This document shows, piece after piece, positions 1 through 15,200 of a stretch of 64,000 nucleotides of DNA. The DNA comes from Trichoplusia ni (Eukaryota; Arthropoda; Insecta; Lepidoptera; Noctuidae): the NCBI RefSeq assembly GCF_003590095.1, contig NC_039489.1:3100001-3164000 (forward strand), in the 5' to 3' direction. The position numbers were made by a program, and so were the translations under genes. The notes under the pieces were generated by a model, which worked only from the letters and a program-made list of their open reading frames with translations, was not told where the DNA came from and searched no databases. Within the stretch, counting starts at the first letter, position 1. Each line of letters opens with the position of its first letter.

Positions 1-254
1 TCGGGACGTTCGTACAGCACTTGCTGTGATACAGCGGGACTCTGTTGGAAGGTGACGTAACGTAAAGCTTGTGGTGCTCTCTGTGCCTGAGGCTGGGGCT
101 GAGGCGCCGTACGGTAAAGGGGTGATTGTTGCTGCTGAACGTTGGTAGTCTCAATCAGATACTGCTGAGGAGCAGCAGATGGCTGAGGAGGAGCGATCTG
201 AGCTTTGTTTCGGAGTTTCGACTTCTTGCTTGGCTTGGTAATGTATCTGTCCAC
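1..254 (-). CDS. Coding exon 6 (partial): basic then Gln/Pro-rich segment
   Basis: The acceptor is TTGATTCCAG/GTGGAC, only 77 bases from the donor of exon 5. The frame is open to the window edge: 84 codons plus two bases. It begins VDRYITKPSKKSKLRNKAQ, a basic cluster that could be a cleavage or binding patch, then moves into QPSAAPQQYLIETTNVQQQQ and PQPQPQAQRAP low complexity. The stop codon and 3' UTR lie outside the window. Confidence 0.86.
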   Translation of the reverse strand, partial: MDRYITKPSKKSKLRNKAQIAPPQPSAAPQQYLIETTNVQQQQSPLYRTAPQPQPQAQRAPQALRYVTFQQSPAVSQQVLYERP

Positions 255-3200
255 CTGGAATCAATAAAAAAATATTAATTAAAGATTAAGTAATAAAGTT
301 AAGGCAATATATTTTATGGATTCATACTGACCTGCTGATATTGAGGTGCAACACTTTGAACATTGGATGTCTGTTGTACTTGCTGCAGATGCTGTTGTTG
401 GGGCTGGGAATAAAGCTGCTGACGGGGTTCCTCCGTTTGCCTCACGGGGGGCTGTCCAAGTAAGGCCAGTAGGTCCTGGTTGTAAGGGTCAGGGTTCGAT
501 CCTGAGTCACTAACTGATAAAGCGGCTCCGACTGAGGCTTCACCTCCATTCGAAGAGTAGTCGGGACGAGCGATCACAGCATGAGATGATGGTTGGTAAG
601 ATACCTGGAAATTGACAAAAATATTGATCAAAGACTTGACTTGATTAAAAGGTGTACGCCAAGATAGTAAATATTTAAATATGAAGAGAATATTATCGTC
701 ATGTAGCCTATTTTTGTATGTGCTATAGAAAGTATGTAATAAGGTATTACATCTAAAGTCCCTTGTAAAAAGTCAAAGGTTAAAATTCATTGCCCTTTTT
801 CTTTATCTTAGTTTAGTAGCAAGGACTTAACTTAAGATTTTCCATTTACCACAAATACCTTAAAATTGATTTTCCAGAAATGTGACACGGTTCTTAGAAT
901 ATCTAAAGACTTGTTTACTTAGTTAACTTTGCCAAATTGAAAGCTTAGAGATAAAAATTAGAAAAAAATATCAAGTAAATTAAGTTTCTATATTTATTTA
1001 TTTAAAAACAACTTTAGGCTAAGAATAATTGAGACATCGACACCGCGACAAACGTGTCTACTGACTAACTGTCTAAGTGGACTCGATAATCATAGCTTGT
1101 TCACTGTTCACTTATTCTCATTTTCACCTTTTTCAGACATCTATAATAATTTTTTTCCAATTAACATCATTATTTCCCTGCCCTTAATCCATATTTCTTT
1201 CATTACACGTCGATGAATCATGTCTTTTTCATCAATACCTTTCTATCTGACGTAATCTCACAAGAAACACTCTTTGGCATATCAAAACTACCATCAAATT
1301 AAAGATACCTACTGATTTCGGTTATCAGCTTACCTGACGTGCGCTCTGTGGTTCCAAATAGTAGATCTGCTGGAGGTTCTGCTTGTGCTCCTGCTGCGGG
1401 CTGCTGTACAGTTGCTGCAGCAGCTGATTGCTTGACAGCGGAGCCTTCCTCTCTGGCTGGAGCTCTAGCAGTTCCTGAGCGTTCAGGGAGAACACTTGGC
1501 CTGGACGGTACTGTTCACTATCGGAGCGACTGGAATAAGGTGGATCGTTGATTAAATATTTGAAAAATAGAAGAATATTTACATGGATATTAGAGGCGAT
1601 TTGATTATGAATAAATCTTAATTAAAAATTACAATTGATAAAAATATTGCAAAAAATTTAAGTTTGTTTTTACAATATCAACTGGTCATAAAATTGTTAA
1701 AAAAACAATAATTCTGAGCTTGGATTCCGGGCTTTGGCTTTTCATCTATCTTACTTAATCAGAGCCAAAAATGTAAGTGAGTATTAAATTTAAAACTAAC
1801 GGTTAATATCTCGTTTAATTCTTGGCTCCTGTTAAATCAGGATTTATTTTTGTCAAATCAGATGTGATGTTTAAAATTGCGCGATTGCAACTTTTGGCGT
1901 AAAAACTGCAAACAAAATTGGCTGTTAGCCACACAGCAGTATTTTAGGACAGACAATGTACTTTGGTCATAAACTTTTATTTATCAATCTTTGGACTAAG
2001 TTTACTTAGAAACTTCAATTTACTAAGGTATGCTTTTATTTTTGTTAAAGCTCTCTTTAATTTAGAAAGTGATGCATTCTCGTTATCTTATCTTAAGTTG
2101 GGTATCTACATGTTTTTTTTTTAATATTATCTAAGCAGTTGCCATTTTTTCATATTGATAAGTTTAACGTTCATAAAAAGTGACGTGAAGTAATTTGACC
2201 ATACACTAAATAAATTTCGAATGTTTCGACAACCTTATAAATTCTGGGTAAAAATTAAAATTTGTTTAACTTACCTGAGTCCTTTATCGTCGTCTTGGGG
2301 CTCTTCAACGGGTGCAACTTGTTCCTGAAAAACAAGCAATAACAAGTTTAGTCTATTAATGTTGACAAAATAAATTTCTTGTAGGAAGATCAAAAAATAT
2401 TACCAAGGTCCTAATCAGTGAACTACAAGTAAACTATATTTAAGCAACCATCTACCAGAAAAACTGAGCTAGATTATGTATTATTCTCAAACACACAAAA
2501 AAATATACGAAACAATCAGTTCTCGACCTAACAAATTAACAGTGTGACAACAGTTCATGTCATAACAGTAGTCTGTAATCATGTATTACATTAGATGCGC
2601 GTGCGCCGGCGAAAGCTGAGGAAAACAAGACAATGCGTCGATTATCGGGCATTTTCGAAACAGGGGGCGGAACGGTCGCACGCGTCGATCACTCTTGCAC
2701 AACTATCAATTGTCTGACTGTATCCGGTTGACGAAATTCTGACTAGTAATTAGGTAAATTGGATTGGACTAATTTATGCACTGATTTTGCAATTTGAGAA
2801 ATGACTTGGTAGAACAATCGAGGGTTGTCGAGTTGCACCATAGTAGGAGGATTGCAAATCAATATACAAATCCTAAAAGGTTTAATCTGGAATCGCTAAA
2901 CAGCAGCGCAATGAGGAAGCGTGGTGTTCAATGAAAAATCTTCTGAATATGGGAAAAGGCTTTTTTATTTGGCTGCTGTTATTAAAATTACAACGAATTT
3001 TGCAAAATAAAAATATTTCCGCAAAAACGGTGGACGAAATATTTCAATCATAAATTAAAGTTTCGTAGAAAAGTCAATATCTACAACTATATATACCTCT
3101 ACCTGTATTGCCCAACAAAGAGAAAAATAATCAAACATTTTGATTGTAACAGTAGCAAATATTAATTCAATAATTGAATTACCGTTTCACTAGATCCAAT

Positions 3201-6200
3201 ATTTGCATACAAAGGAGAAAGTTTAATAAGAGTGAATTAAAATGGCAGTGGGTGTACTGTACTGTGTTTCTATTGTATAATTTGGTGATTAATTTACTTA
3301 TATGTGACATTATTTGTTTGTCATACTATTACCAGTAGATATTAAAAGTAAAGAGGCCTCTTGGTAGGCCACCTCTTAAGAATTAAACAGTATGATTGAA
3401 TAGTATTATTTAAACAGTTCATATTAAACCCATACAATATAGGGCTTACGTCGACATTTTCAGATGGCGAAGTATTATACGCCACAATCAGCTTCTCGGG
3501 TAGCAATGGACTGTCCTGGATCACTAGTGTCAGACTCTTACTGACTAAACCTGAACCGTTAGGCAAAGTCTCCCACGTTTGGCCGATACGTGGCAATGCA
3601 TTGCAATATTTCATCTCGTACATTTTTACGCATAAAGTTTGAAGACCTTACTAAAATGATAACGTTTAACGTACTAATTAGCACAGCACTTACAAAATAG
3701 CGTGCATACCTGAAATGCTTTCGCATGTGTTATTAGTCTGCACTTGCAATCCCTACTTGGCAAACGTCTATTCCGTCCCCTACCATATGTTGTAAGCTGT
3801 TATTAAAAAGGTATTAAGAATAGCGCCAAAGCGGATTGCTGTGACCAATTTCATAAAAGGAGGTTCGTTGCTCTATAATGACAGATTTAGACTGTTTCAT
3901 GATTATTGCAACGCTGTGACTGTGCATCTATTCTTTTTTAATTGTCGCATAACAAAAATAGAATGTTAGCGCCCATTTGTAATATAACCTCTTTATTTTG
4001 TTAACATTTTTTCAGCCAGTATATTTTTTTTACGTTTCTTTTTTCTTTTTATTTAAAATACGTGATATTGTTGTCGTGTCGAGGGACTATATAGCAATTT
4101 GTTAATTTAAATAAAAAATACAGCCTGTATTTTAACAGACCGTATCATATATTTTGTCAATTTAATAAATTCTGTGTAAAATTGATTTAAAAATTAAAAT
4201 ACCTAACTAAACATCAGTTTGTGAAATTTTTTGCTTGTTATTTTAATCAGAAAATTCTTCAGTTGAACAGAAAATGCCAATTAAAACTAAAAAACTAAAG
4301 TTACGCTTTTTGATTTTGTGGGATGAAACAATAGTTATTTATAGTTATAGACAGCCAGAAAAATTGTTCATAAATATTCTGTAGGGGCTCCAAACTGCCA
4401 GTAATATATTATTTAGTTGCGTGCGTGCCTGGCCTTGAGTTGTTGTAAGAAATGCTCTCATTCATTAGCTGCTACCAAAAAAGGCTAGAAATGGTCAAAT
4501 TATGAAGAAAGAAACCTCTTTTCGTTTTTGCTGTACGTTTTTAAGAAAAATAGGTACAATATTTGAAACATAAAATGTGGTTGCTTATTATTTAAGTGTC
4601 AAAAGTGTTAAATAAATGAATTCTCCTTTCATTTTTATTTCGAATTAGTTAAACCCCGTTGTTTCGGTCATGATCGTGATGCTACTGTGGCCTATAAACC
4701 TGTCATTGTTATATATTTGGATTACCTATTTTCAAGATTAAAGTGTTTAACTAAAGAAGTTCGTATAACATTCGTATAAATAATCTCTTTAAAAGAGAGA
4801 GATAATAGATTTTGTTTTTTGACGATTTTTCTCCTTGGGAATGACATTTTGGAACAGCGCAATTACCGTCCCGATTTATGTAATTTAGCGATTCTTAAAT
4901 GCCTTATAAGTTTTATTATTACTAATAATGCAAAACACTTTTATTTGATTTAAGTCTTAAAAAAACATGGTTATTATACCGTTTCCTTATCACGAGCCTT
5001 AAAAAACATCACGAGCCTTAACAATTTAACATCACGTCAAACATATCTAAACATAGCTTACGAAGTTCGTGAAATATAGTGATTGAGTACACTAATACTA
5101 ATGTTTTACAAAGTAACAACTAAAACAATAGAAAAGTAATCACTCGCAGAGCGACAGATGAGTTATAGTTGACTTGTCAATGTCGGTAGGGAAAGGTCGC
5201 CGTTACTGGTATATGACGAGACACGAGCAATGTGTCAGCTTTGATTTTCCCTCGAACTTAAAGATACTTCTCTAATGCAAGCTTAGTTCTATATTTTTCT
5301 TGTAGTTTTTATCCCACTATAATTTAGGGATAACAACAATTGAGCTATGTAAATGAACAAAATATACTTTTTAGCCATACCTTTTGGTAATGCATATTTT
5401 TTTTGCAAGAACTATTAGTTGCTGAATAATTTCATTTTGATTTTGAATAACTAAAAGTTAGATTCTTTAAAAATTACATGAATTGGAAATTTGATTTCTA
5501 ATTTTTTTAGGCAAAAATATAAACCTCTTAGTCTAGCAAAATAAAAAGGTATCAATTCAAGTAAGTCAGCTCAAAAGTAAAAATTAAATGAAATATCAAA
5601 TATTTTAAATTTACAAATCTAGTTTAAATAGCTCAAACGGCAACTTAAAACTGTTGCAATTCCTTCCACTTTTTTATTTCACGGTAGGTATTCGTGGTAA
5701 CGGCATTGCAAGCATATATCCCACCAGTTACTGATCAGCTTGCCTCGTTTCGAGGCTCGCATAAGCGCTTCGACAACAAAGCCAGTCCGCTGTGCCATCG
5801 AAATACCTAAATTGGATCGCACGCTAGTCGAAACATGCTTTAATATGTAGGTATGTATATGAGGTATGCTCGGCTCTGAGCTATGGAGATGCTCGTAGCT
5901 TTGAACACGGAAAATTGGCTTCCAGTAGAATATATTAAGGTCAGTTATGGATTGGTTTCAAATAAATGGAACGTACGCTGACTGAGGCTTTACCGAATTC
6001 TGAAATTATACTAAGAAACAACCTTTTTCAACTAAAGTTTAAAGTTTGTTGGAAATGTTATTACTGTGTAACGTCTTTTTGAAACCTGATACCTATAAGT
6101 GAATCACGTGGTATAAGTGCTAAGGATTAAGATAAAATTTGAGTCAAATCATGAGTAAAACAAAATGTTTGATAATTTAATCGACGGTAACCATTAGAAA

Positions 6201-9200
6201 ATTAACCCAGTTTACCTATAAATAGAAAGAGTATCAACACAAGGTCATATTGTAAGTTAATGTCAGTTATTGATAGGAGACTAATTTATTCAAAGGTTCC
6301 CACAAGTGCCGGGTTCCCAGTATTTGTTCTCTAATTTATTTCTCATAGCTCGCGTTTTATAATAATGAAAATATCCCATATTAGGTGAATAACCACACAA
6401 TTGTTTAACACCACGTTCTTAAGAATAGTTCTGCAGTGCGTATTATATCGCAAACTAAAGCAATTTAGTAATTTTAATGTCGGTAAATTACGACTACATT
6501 AAAGAATAATAATACAATTTTCTTGTAAAAAATAGAGACTTATAAATAGCATATACCAGGCTAAAACTAGTTTTAATATTATTGTGGACCCCTTTTCCTT
6601 GATCTATGTATATAAGTGATCATGAAAATAACTCAACCTTAGATTAAAACTTAAAATTGATAGAAAAATTTTCAGTATGCAGAAGTGAAATCTGATTTAT
6701 CACAAAAAATCATTCATAAACGACTCTGTCAATCAAATGAAGTGGATATAATTTCACGAATAATTAAGTCTTGTCAATTATCGTTTACCATAAATAGAAG
6801 TTAAATTAACATGTTGTTAACTTTATCATTTAGGATTCGTTTACTAATTAAAGGCGTAGTTAACACGGATTATCTAATAAAAGACAGGAGAGATTGAAAA
6901 GGCTGTGAAGTAACGAATTCGATGCTTTAATAGGCCCGCTAAGCATTCAGGAAAAAAGGAATATGAAATAAAGCTGATTCAAGTTTTTTTCGCTGCAGAA
7001 GGACAATTTAAACTTAAAGCTTAAATCTGATTTCAGTAGCAAATTAAAGTCAGCACTATAAATTAAAATAATAAAAAACACAATTGGCAAGGTCTGGGTC
7101 ATTTTATTTTAAAAATTATAAGACGGCACAGAATTTGTCTTTAATGTTACTAGAACGTGCCAACCTCGTTTAAGGCGTAACAATTTGCATCGTTTAATAC
7201 GACTAGTAATTTCGAATACATTTTGCTATTTATTTGACCCTCAGGGCAACTAGTTAAGTGGGCAATTGAGATGTTCGTCGATAGGTTATCGGCAATCTGT
7301 CCTTTTGCATAAAACTCTACAAGTTTGTGTTAATATTGGGATAAGTGTAATGTTTTTATTACCGTGTTCCTTACATTTACTGTAATGGTCATAGGATTTT
7401 AATAGACCAGAAAACATAAATATAATAATTACTTTTTTTTTAATTTGGAGATATTAAAAGATTTTTAGCTTCAGATCGATTGCTACATTAAGAGTTCAAT
7501 AGTTAATAAATGTTCAATGACAACGGTCGTATTAAAAACTGTTGATTCTAAAAGCATCTTAACCTTTCAACAAGTTCAATTATAATCCAGCCCATATTAT
7601 TGTCACTTACATGATAAGGGATACAAATCCAGCAGCATGTCGTGACACAGACATCAATAAATTTAGTATTCTCAAGATCATATTTCAAGTACAACCTATT
7701 TGTAAACAACAGCATCTCGCCAGTAAACCAGCTTTTCGATCTCTAGTAACGACACAAGAGTTTAAAGGACTGGTCGTTCGTGACTGTAAGTAGGCCATAG
7801 AAGTGAAAGGGCGACTTAGGACATGATCCAGTGAAGTTGACTCACATTATTATAGAGGAAGAACAATGGAAGGTATCGGTGAAGTCGGATCTTTTAAACA
7901 TGATTGTGATGATATAGAAGGAACATTGAATTTTATTGATTGAGTAAATAGTGGGCAAAGCTAAGCTTTTGGATAGTTTGAATCATGTTTTTGATATGGG
8001 TAAATTGTGATGTGGAATTGATTCATTACTTAAAGCAGCAAGTAAAACTAACGCGTTAAGGAGGCATGTAGGTACATTCAGTGAAAGATATTTATCTGTC
8101 ATCTATTTACACAATTTATCGCCTTATCTATCTAATCGTGTTTTATGAAAATTGTCTTCTTTATTACTCATTCAAAATATCGGAAATGTTATCAAGAGCA
8201 ATTATCTATATACCATTGCAACATTTCAACAACACAAAAATCGAACAAAACACTGTCGGCATAGAAAACAAGAACTCTTACAACATCACAAAGATGAGAA
8301 ACAGCTGATACTTTTTTAATTTGCATATCGCCATGTGAAGATCATTATGTTCCAATATCTCAGTGTATGGATCTTCTACACCTATTAAACTTATCGCGAT
8401 TACTTACAATGGCTGGATTCCGCATTTTTTGTCGCACATCATGCAAATATATTACGCTTGTATTTGTGAAAGAGCATTGGACCACGTTAAAACAAATAAA
8501 ACATGGATATTTGCGAAACTTTTCGAAGTAAATACACTCCCTTAAACTAAAGAAAGGTGAACCTTCTCAAACGTAGCCAAGTAGTCTAATAAATGAGTGT
8601 CTGTTGAGACTCATTACACGTGTTCGAGAGATTTATGTAGACTCGTTAGCCCGAATGCCACAGGGTCATTACTTTGGCCCCTTACGTTTACGATTCCCAA
8701 AACTAGGTACTTACGTGTAAAGATATAGGCTAGCTTTAATCGCTTAAATCTCGTCTTACAATTCTCTCACGGTCGGCGATGAATAATTCAAGATCCAGAC
8801 ATTCAATGGAAGACCACTGAATCTGAATGGGCTTGTTAATGTCTGCTTAAATGTGTTTGACATTATCTGACGTATGAAGTCCATCTTTAGCGTGTGGATA
8901 CTTTAATATTTATACTGCATGATATTTGTTACTATATATATAAATACTAACAAAATTCAAAGACGTAAATAATTATAGTATTTATTTTAACTTCCGCATT
9001 TACTTGCGTGAGAGCTCGAACGGTATTCAATAGTACCTAATCACAGTCATCTCACTTCAAATATCATTGTAATTACAGGTATTTAGCTGTCTCCCATATT
9101 TGGCGAAACCGTCCCCTGTAATCCATCACTACCGGTCAATATGTAATTGACATGAAACGCTCTACCGGTCGAAACCCGGAATAGGAAATTTTAATATTTC

Positions 9201-12200
9201 ATAATTTCCCAACTCAGACATTTTGCCTCAATTTAGAAATTGAATATTAATGTGGAAAATGTGGTTATATTATTGAACATCGAACGGAAATACTGTTCAT
9301 TCGTCATACTTGAAATAATGATAGGCTTGAAGAATTTTCCGGTATACGTTTCGGTGGCATGTTATGTGATACTTAAGTTGTGACATTAAGTTTTGATGAT
9401 ATGCGTGACGAATTAAGTGAACTATATGTATTTGCTAAATTATTATTAAATTATAATAATAATAAAAAAGATCCTAGTGGTTAATGAACCACGTTTACGT
9501 GCAAGTAAGATGATACAGATGATGATCATGATAATCATGAATTATTTTAATACTAACAGAGTTTGTTTCATATTTGCATATTTGCCGAAGATTTTAATAT
9601 CCTTTCAATGTTTATGATTAGTGCCAAGAACACAGTGTTATTCATCTTCGGCATTTAAAGCAAATGTTACCTGTTTGCGAGCAGTCCTGTATCCGAGATG
9701 GGTGTGCACAAGTTCGCCTTGTGTTTGTCTCTTCTCCTTGTTTATCGCAGGCTCCGCTGCTTTTTCTGTCTCTTTCACGTCAGCCGCGTACGCGCAAAGC
9801 ACGAGTGCTGTAACAAGTAAAATAGTATCATTAGGAAAAGTGTCTAAATATCTGTTTGGTTTAGTTAAAATTAATCTTGGTTAGAGTTTTGTGATGCCTA
9901 TCAGTGAACAAGGGTGTTTCAACAATCGCAATATTAAACCTAATATACGGTACTTTTATCAATTAGTTAAATATCTCCTATGATAAAATTACATTGTCTT
10001 ATTCATGATTTGTTAATTTTATGACAGCATTCATGTTTATGAGCTAAGTAATTTCATCGAAATTAACTGTTTATTGACCAATATAATTTGCAAATGGCGA
10101 GCATTCACTTTGAAACAAGTGAATGGTTTTCTTGTTAATGGGTGATGACCAACTGTCTGGTCGATAGTGTAAGTAATTATGTTTACGAAAATAATGCCAA
10201 TTAATCTAATGCTATTAAAATGGATGATTTCGAGGAAAATCACAAAACATGACGTAATATAAAAAGCTTAAAGTTTTATGGATTTTTTGCTTGTATATAA
10301 TAATGGACCTCTAAGTAAGGAATAAATAATGATAATCTCGAGTCTGCGTCAGTAACAGCGGATTTTCTTGGTTACTATGCTGTGTAGAAACTTGACAAAG
10401 CAATACATCATATTAACCCACATTCTGCAGTATGCGCTGAAATATTTACTAGATTCCGTCTACCGGTTTTGATACCAAGGAAAATATTAAAGTTTAGATT
10501 TAAGGCTGTTTTGAGGTGCCCAAGATTTGCTCTATTTGCCCAAATATTAAATACGTTGATTAAATATTTGGGCTTTTAAGTTTTGTTAAGTTTTGTCATT
10601 TTAAACATATTTTGAAATTCATGTACTTTTTTGTAACTGTTAATATTCTTTATTATAAACACATTTTCCTTTCAATCTTCTTCATTACCTTAACGCTGTA
10701 ATTTTGTAGGAGCATAAAGAATATTCAAATCGAATCTAAAATCTGTTTCTTTTCACAGATGATTGATGGTACCATTAACGAATTCGGTTGTCTGGCTGTA
10801 TAGTTGCGTAAATAAGGCTCTTTGACGATAAACCTCACTGTATCGAGCTAACAGTTTCCCGCTAAAAGCAAAGTTGCAAAATGGAGGCAGTCGAAGTAAA
10901 TGTCACATCGAACCGATATTAATACCGTCTGTTATGTTGGCATTACGTTTTATGTGAATTGTACCAGCATTCTTGAAAGCTCTCGCAAATTAATTTCGTT
11001 TTAATCTACTTTCCGTAATGCAGATGTGATATTAGCGTTTAAATTTCCTTGGATTTCGAAATTTTCTATTCCATTTCCAAATGCGATCTAAGAGTATTGA
11101 TGGTTATAATTTATTGGGACTGATCCAATCAGATTGAGGTTATTAGGAATCTAAATGAACTTATATTATTCTTCTTTTACTGACACTTTGTTTTATTCTT
11201 TAAAACAGTCGAATGGGAACATTAATGTTATAAATATGAAGACCACTAATAATTATAATTAGTATCCTAAACTACTTAGTGAAGCTACTATTTTACCACT
11301 ATTTTAGTGAAGCTTCGTAAAGTCTGTTTTGCGATCATTTGCATGTCTACAATAGAATAAATACTTTTCTATAGAATAACCTCATTTCAGCATATTTTCC
11401 TATCTAACACATGTTTATGTAAGTCCTCAATAGACTGGTCTATTTTTAGCTAGGAAAAGACAATGAAGTGTCTGTGGCTTAATAGCTAATGCTCAGATTG
11501 ATCTCGGCAACTGCGACATCGAGGCGCCGCTATTTCTTGGATGGGTTAGTTTATGTACAGCAAAAATATGATGAAGTGAAGTGTTTTTCATCATAATAAT
11601 ATGGGTCAATTAGAATAGTTATTTTGATTTGACTAAAAAGCTTATAAACAACGAAATGTCGTTATGATCCGAAAGTCGCTATTTTGTAAAGCCTATTTTT
11701 TTCATTTACCAAGGAGTTTGGTTCAACTATGAAATAATTTAATTGGTACTAGCCTATGAAACAGAAAAGTGCTAAGTTTGTACATTTATTTTGACATGGA
11801 ACAAAAGTTATAGCAAAATTTTCCCTTATTCACGTCAAATTATTCCTACGACATCTAGGTATTCCATTCCGCAGAAATCACGATATTTCATCGCTATTCC
11901 GCCGGTCGACAATATTCCGCTAACATTATTATTATAACAAGATTGAATCCCATCCTTCATCTAACTCATTTATATCATCTTACTTGGATGGAATTGTTAA
12001 CTCTCGACCCTAACCCCTGACCCCAAAAACATAAAATTTATTCAAATATAACTATTTCTGAGGGTTTCAAGATCTCGAAAACATGTATTTTTTGGAAGGT
12101 TCTCGTTATGCGTAATTGTCAAAACAGTATGGAGACCTTTATTTAGACACCTACGTAAATTTTTCGTATTATTTTTTGGCATCTTTGTCACGTACAATTC

Positions 12201-15200
12201 TATTTTCAAACCTGTCGCAAGATAATGTTATAGGCAGGAGATAACATAATATTTGAAATGCGTTCTGTATTGCCACATTTGAAATCAAAACTTACAGCAA
12301 TAAAATTTTAATGCATTAGAAAAAAAAAATACAAAAACATCGTCCATAACTTAGCTAGCTCTAGCTCTCAGTCAGTCTATTATTTAAAAGCTATTAAAAG
12401 AAGGTCATTGTTAAAAACAATACTGTGTTTAGGTAGTCACGACATCCTTTTATAAAGAAGGTTTTGATGGTCCAAAACTATTTGGTTGTCAATGTCCCAT
12501 CCATTTGTAGGCAAGGCCGAAGATTAAAGGGTAAATTACTGTATTTAATACCAAAACATTCTTGTACTTGAATACCAAGAAAATGGTTTCAACTAGAACA
12601 TTCTTAGTGTTTCGTGACTTAGGAGACATACCAAGCCATCGAAATAGTTGTAGGACAAAATTATAAAATAACTTAGTACCTAGTAGGCCTAAAAATGAAA
12701 ATGTTATGTTTGTGTATTTCTAGCTTCTGGGCCAATCAGAGCCTGCGGACAAGTTATGTTGCTTTTTTTCCAGAAAGTAAATCATTTTACTTGTCCATTA
12801 GGAATGCCTATTCTAATTAATTTTGCGCGTAGCTATTGAATCCTTGTATAGCAGGGATGAAAGGTTTGTAAGGTATGTATATCTGTCGCACACACGTATG
12901 CCTTGATGTGACAGTGACATCAAACTGATTGATGAACCTACTTCACTTTGATGATAAAGAAACTCAAGAATTATGCTTTAAAAAAAAAGGCAGATACCAT
13001 TAATGGGACGTGTAAAGAAATCATAATCTAAGCACTGGGGTCCTGCCTTTGACTGTCGCTGTTGTAGAAGCAAGATAGAACACTACCTGGCGTATAGCAC
13101 TATCTCCCTTCCACAGAAAGTTTATATTAAGCCTTGAAGTACCCCTTGATGTGTTAATCGATCTCCAAGATTTCACATCAGAAAGATAGATGTAAATATA
13201 ATTAGTTATTACATATCAATCCTTGTTTTTGTAATGATCTCTCGTTTCATCACGATAATGTATAAAAAAAGCAGTACATGTAACTGGTCATCAAGGTTTA
13301 TAGTACGTTGCGATATTAATACGGAACCATTTTGTTTCGCATAATGACGATGTCAATAATATTATGAAGCTTGTGTGTTAATACAGTAGGGTTATAAATC
13401 GGTTTATAATATTGTTCTCGGGTCAAGTAATGAAAGCAAAAAATTCTGTATTTGTGGAGAACAAGGTACATTAATGTCATTACAATATTTGAAGGCTTTA
13501 TAGAAATGTTTTCAGATAAAATGTTTAGCAAATTTTCAGAAACATCTAATTTTCTTATTTCAACATCATAAACGGAACCAGACACAAAAAATACGATTGT
13601 GTAAAACAAAAAAGGAACGCCTGTGACGTCATTCGGTCTGTGATCGTAGGAACACGAAATTCTGACGTTGGTCGTTCGAAGTTTGAGGTAATAGTCTAAC
13701 GTCTGAAATTGTGCTAATTTAGAGTTGTATTATATATATTTTTTTATGGATTTGACAAAGGTTGCTCTTTCTTTTTATTTTTCTATTCTGTTTCTTTTAC
13801 TGTAGGTAGTTAATTACCTCCGAAAATAATGTCAATCGTTATAAAAATGCATTGAAAATAAATTATTTCCGTAATAACGACGTAAGACAGCATACTGGCT
13901 AATAGTCGTAATAACTTGTTATTAGCACATGAGAGGAATGCTGTCACTTCTCATGACTTAATAAACCTTAATCGTTTTACGAGATACACAAGACATCGTG
14001 TTTAAATTATGTCATTTATTTTCTATCAGAACTTATTTACTTTTTTCTAAGGTTTTCATGGAGGAGTTTCCCAATTCACCTTTATTTTTATGATTGTAAC
14101 CTCAAAACTTTGACCTGATGAAGCGATTTCCCTGATTTTTTCTCAATTAATGTGAAATAGCTGTCATTTGGTAAAAAATATTACTACGTTATTTAATATC
14201 TTTTTAAATAAAGCCAGTGAAAAAAAAACAAATGCTAAAAAAGCACCAATGAGATCTGCATGACTAAGCATTTAATGTTGCCAGTCATATTCGAATTTCG
14301 AATCATGTGACGTATTGAAACCTCTTTACATGTTCCCGCCTTTTCACAAACTAACCTAACCTAACTATTATGTGATTTGTCAGACGTCTAGTTTATTTTG
14401 TCAGAACAACAATGCAATGCAATTTATCAGTCATTTTAACAAGCTCGTTACTATAGCAACGGATTGGCACAACAAAACCACAATCATCATATTTTAAAAA
14501 GCTTGCTTCCCAACTGATAGATTCAATATTAAAAGGAAATTACATTTGTGAATCGTTTTTAACAAAATTAAGCATCTTTTCAAAGCGCTTTATTTAATGT
14601 TTGATATTATTATATGAAAGTGCACAATTTTGTAGTCTGTAATGTTTTCACTTTCTAAGAATCACATATCGAGTGTATTATGAAATAAACTTAGTCTGGG
14701 TGGATATCGAAATTTATATTACATTTTCTTATATTGCATATGTTCATCGCGTTTCGTTTTTGTACTATATGTCATATGATGTAACGGAATATGCAATATT
14801 GAGCATTTGCAGATCTGCTATTAGCAATGCTAATAAAACGCATATAAATCGTGTATGTGTAACACTACTAGATTTAGATAGAGAAGGAGCAAGATAAGAT
14901 AGAGCAAAATAAAATCTCTTTAATTATTCCCGCACACCATGAAATCTTAAAGCAAGACCAGCGTTGTGGAAGTGAGACGCCACTATGCGGAGCGTGGAGC
15001 TCTATCTCGCTTCCACAATAAAACAATTCGAAAAAAGAACGTCGACGAGATATAATTATGCTAAACGTTAATCACGACCCGTTTGAACTGCAGTTTGATA
15101 GAAAACCTGCTTGGACAAGGAAAAATACACTTTATTAAAAAATATAATTATTCGACAATCCAAAAACATCATAGAGAAAACGAATTCAGGAAATATCCGC

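Noticed and set aside
1339..1551. 70-codon plus-strand open frame
   Set aside because: Mirror of exon 4; Gln codons on the minus strand read as Leu/Cys/Ala codons on the plus strand.
9621..9884. 87-codon plus-strand open frame with a hydrophobic stretch
   Set aside because: It is antisense to exon 2. The minus strand has acceptor, donor, matching phase and a signal peptide in register, whereas the plus frame has no support.
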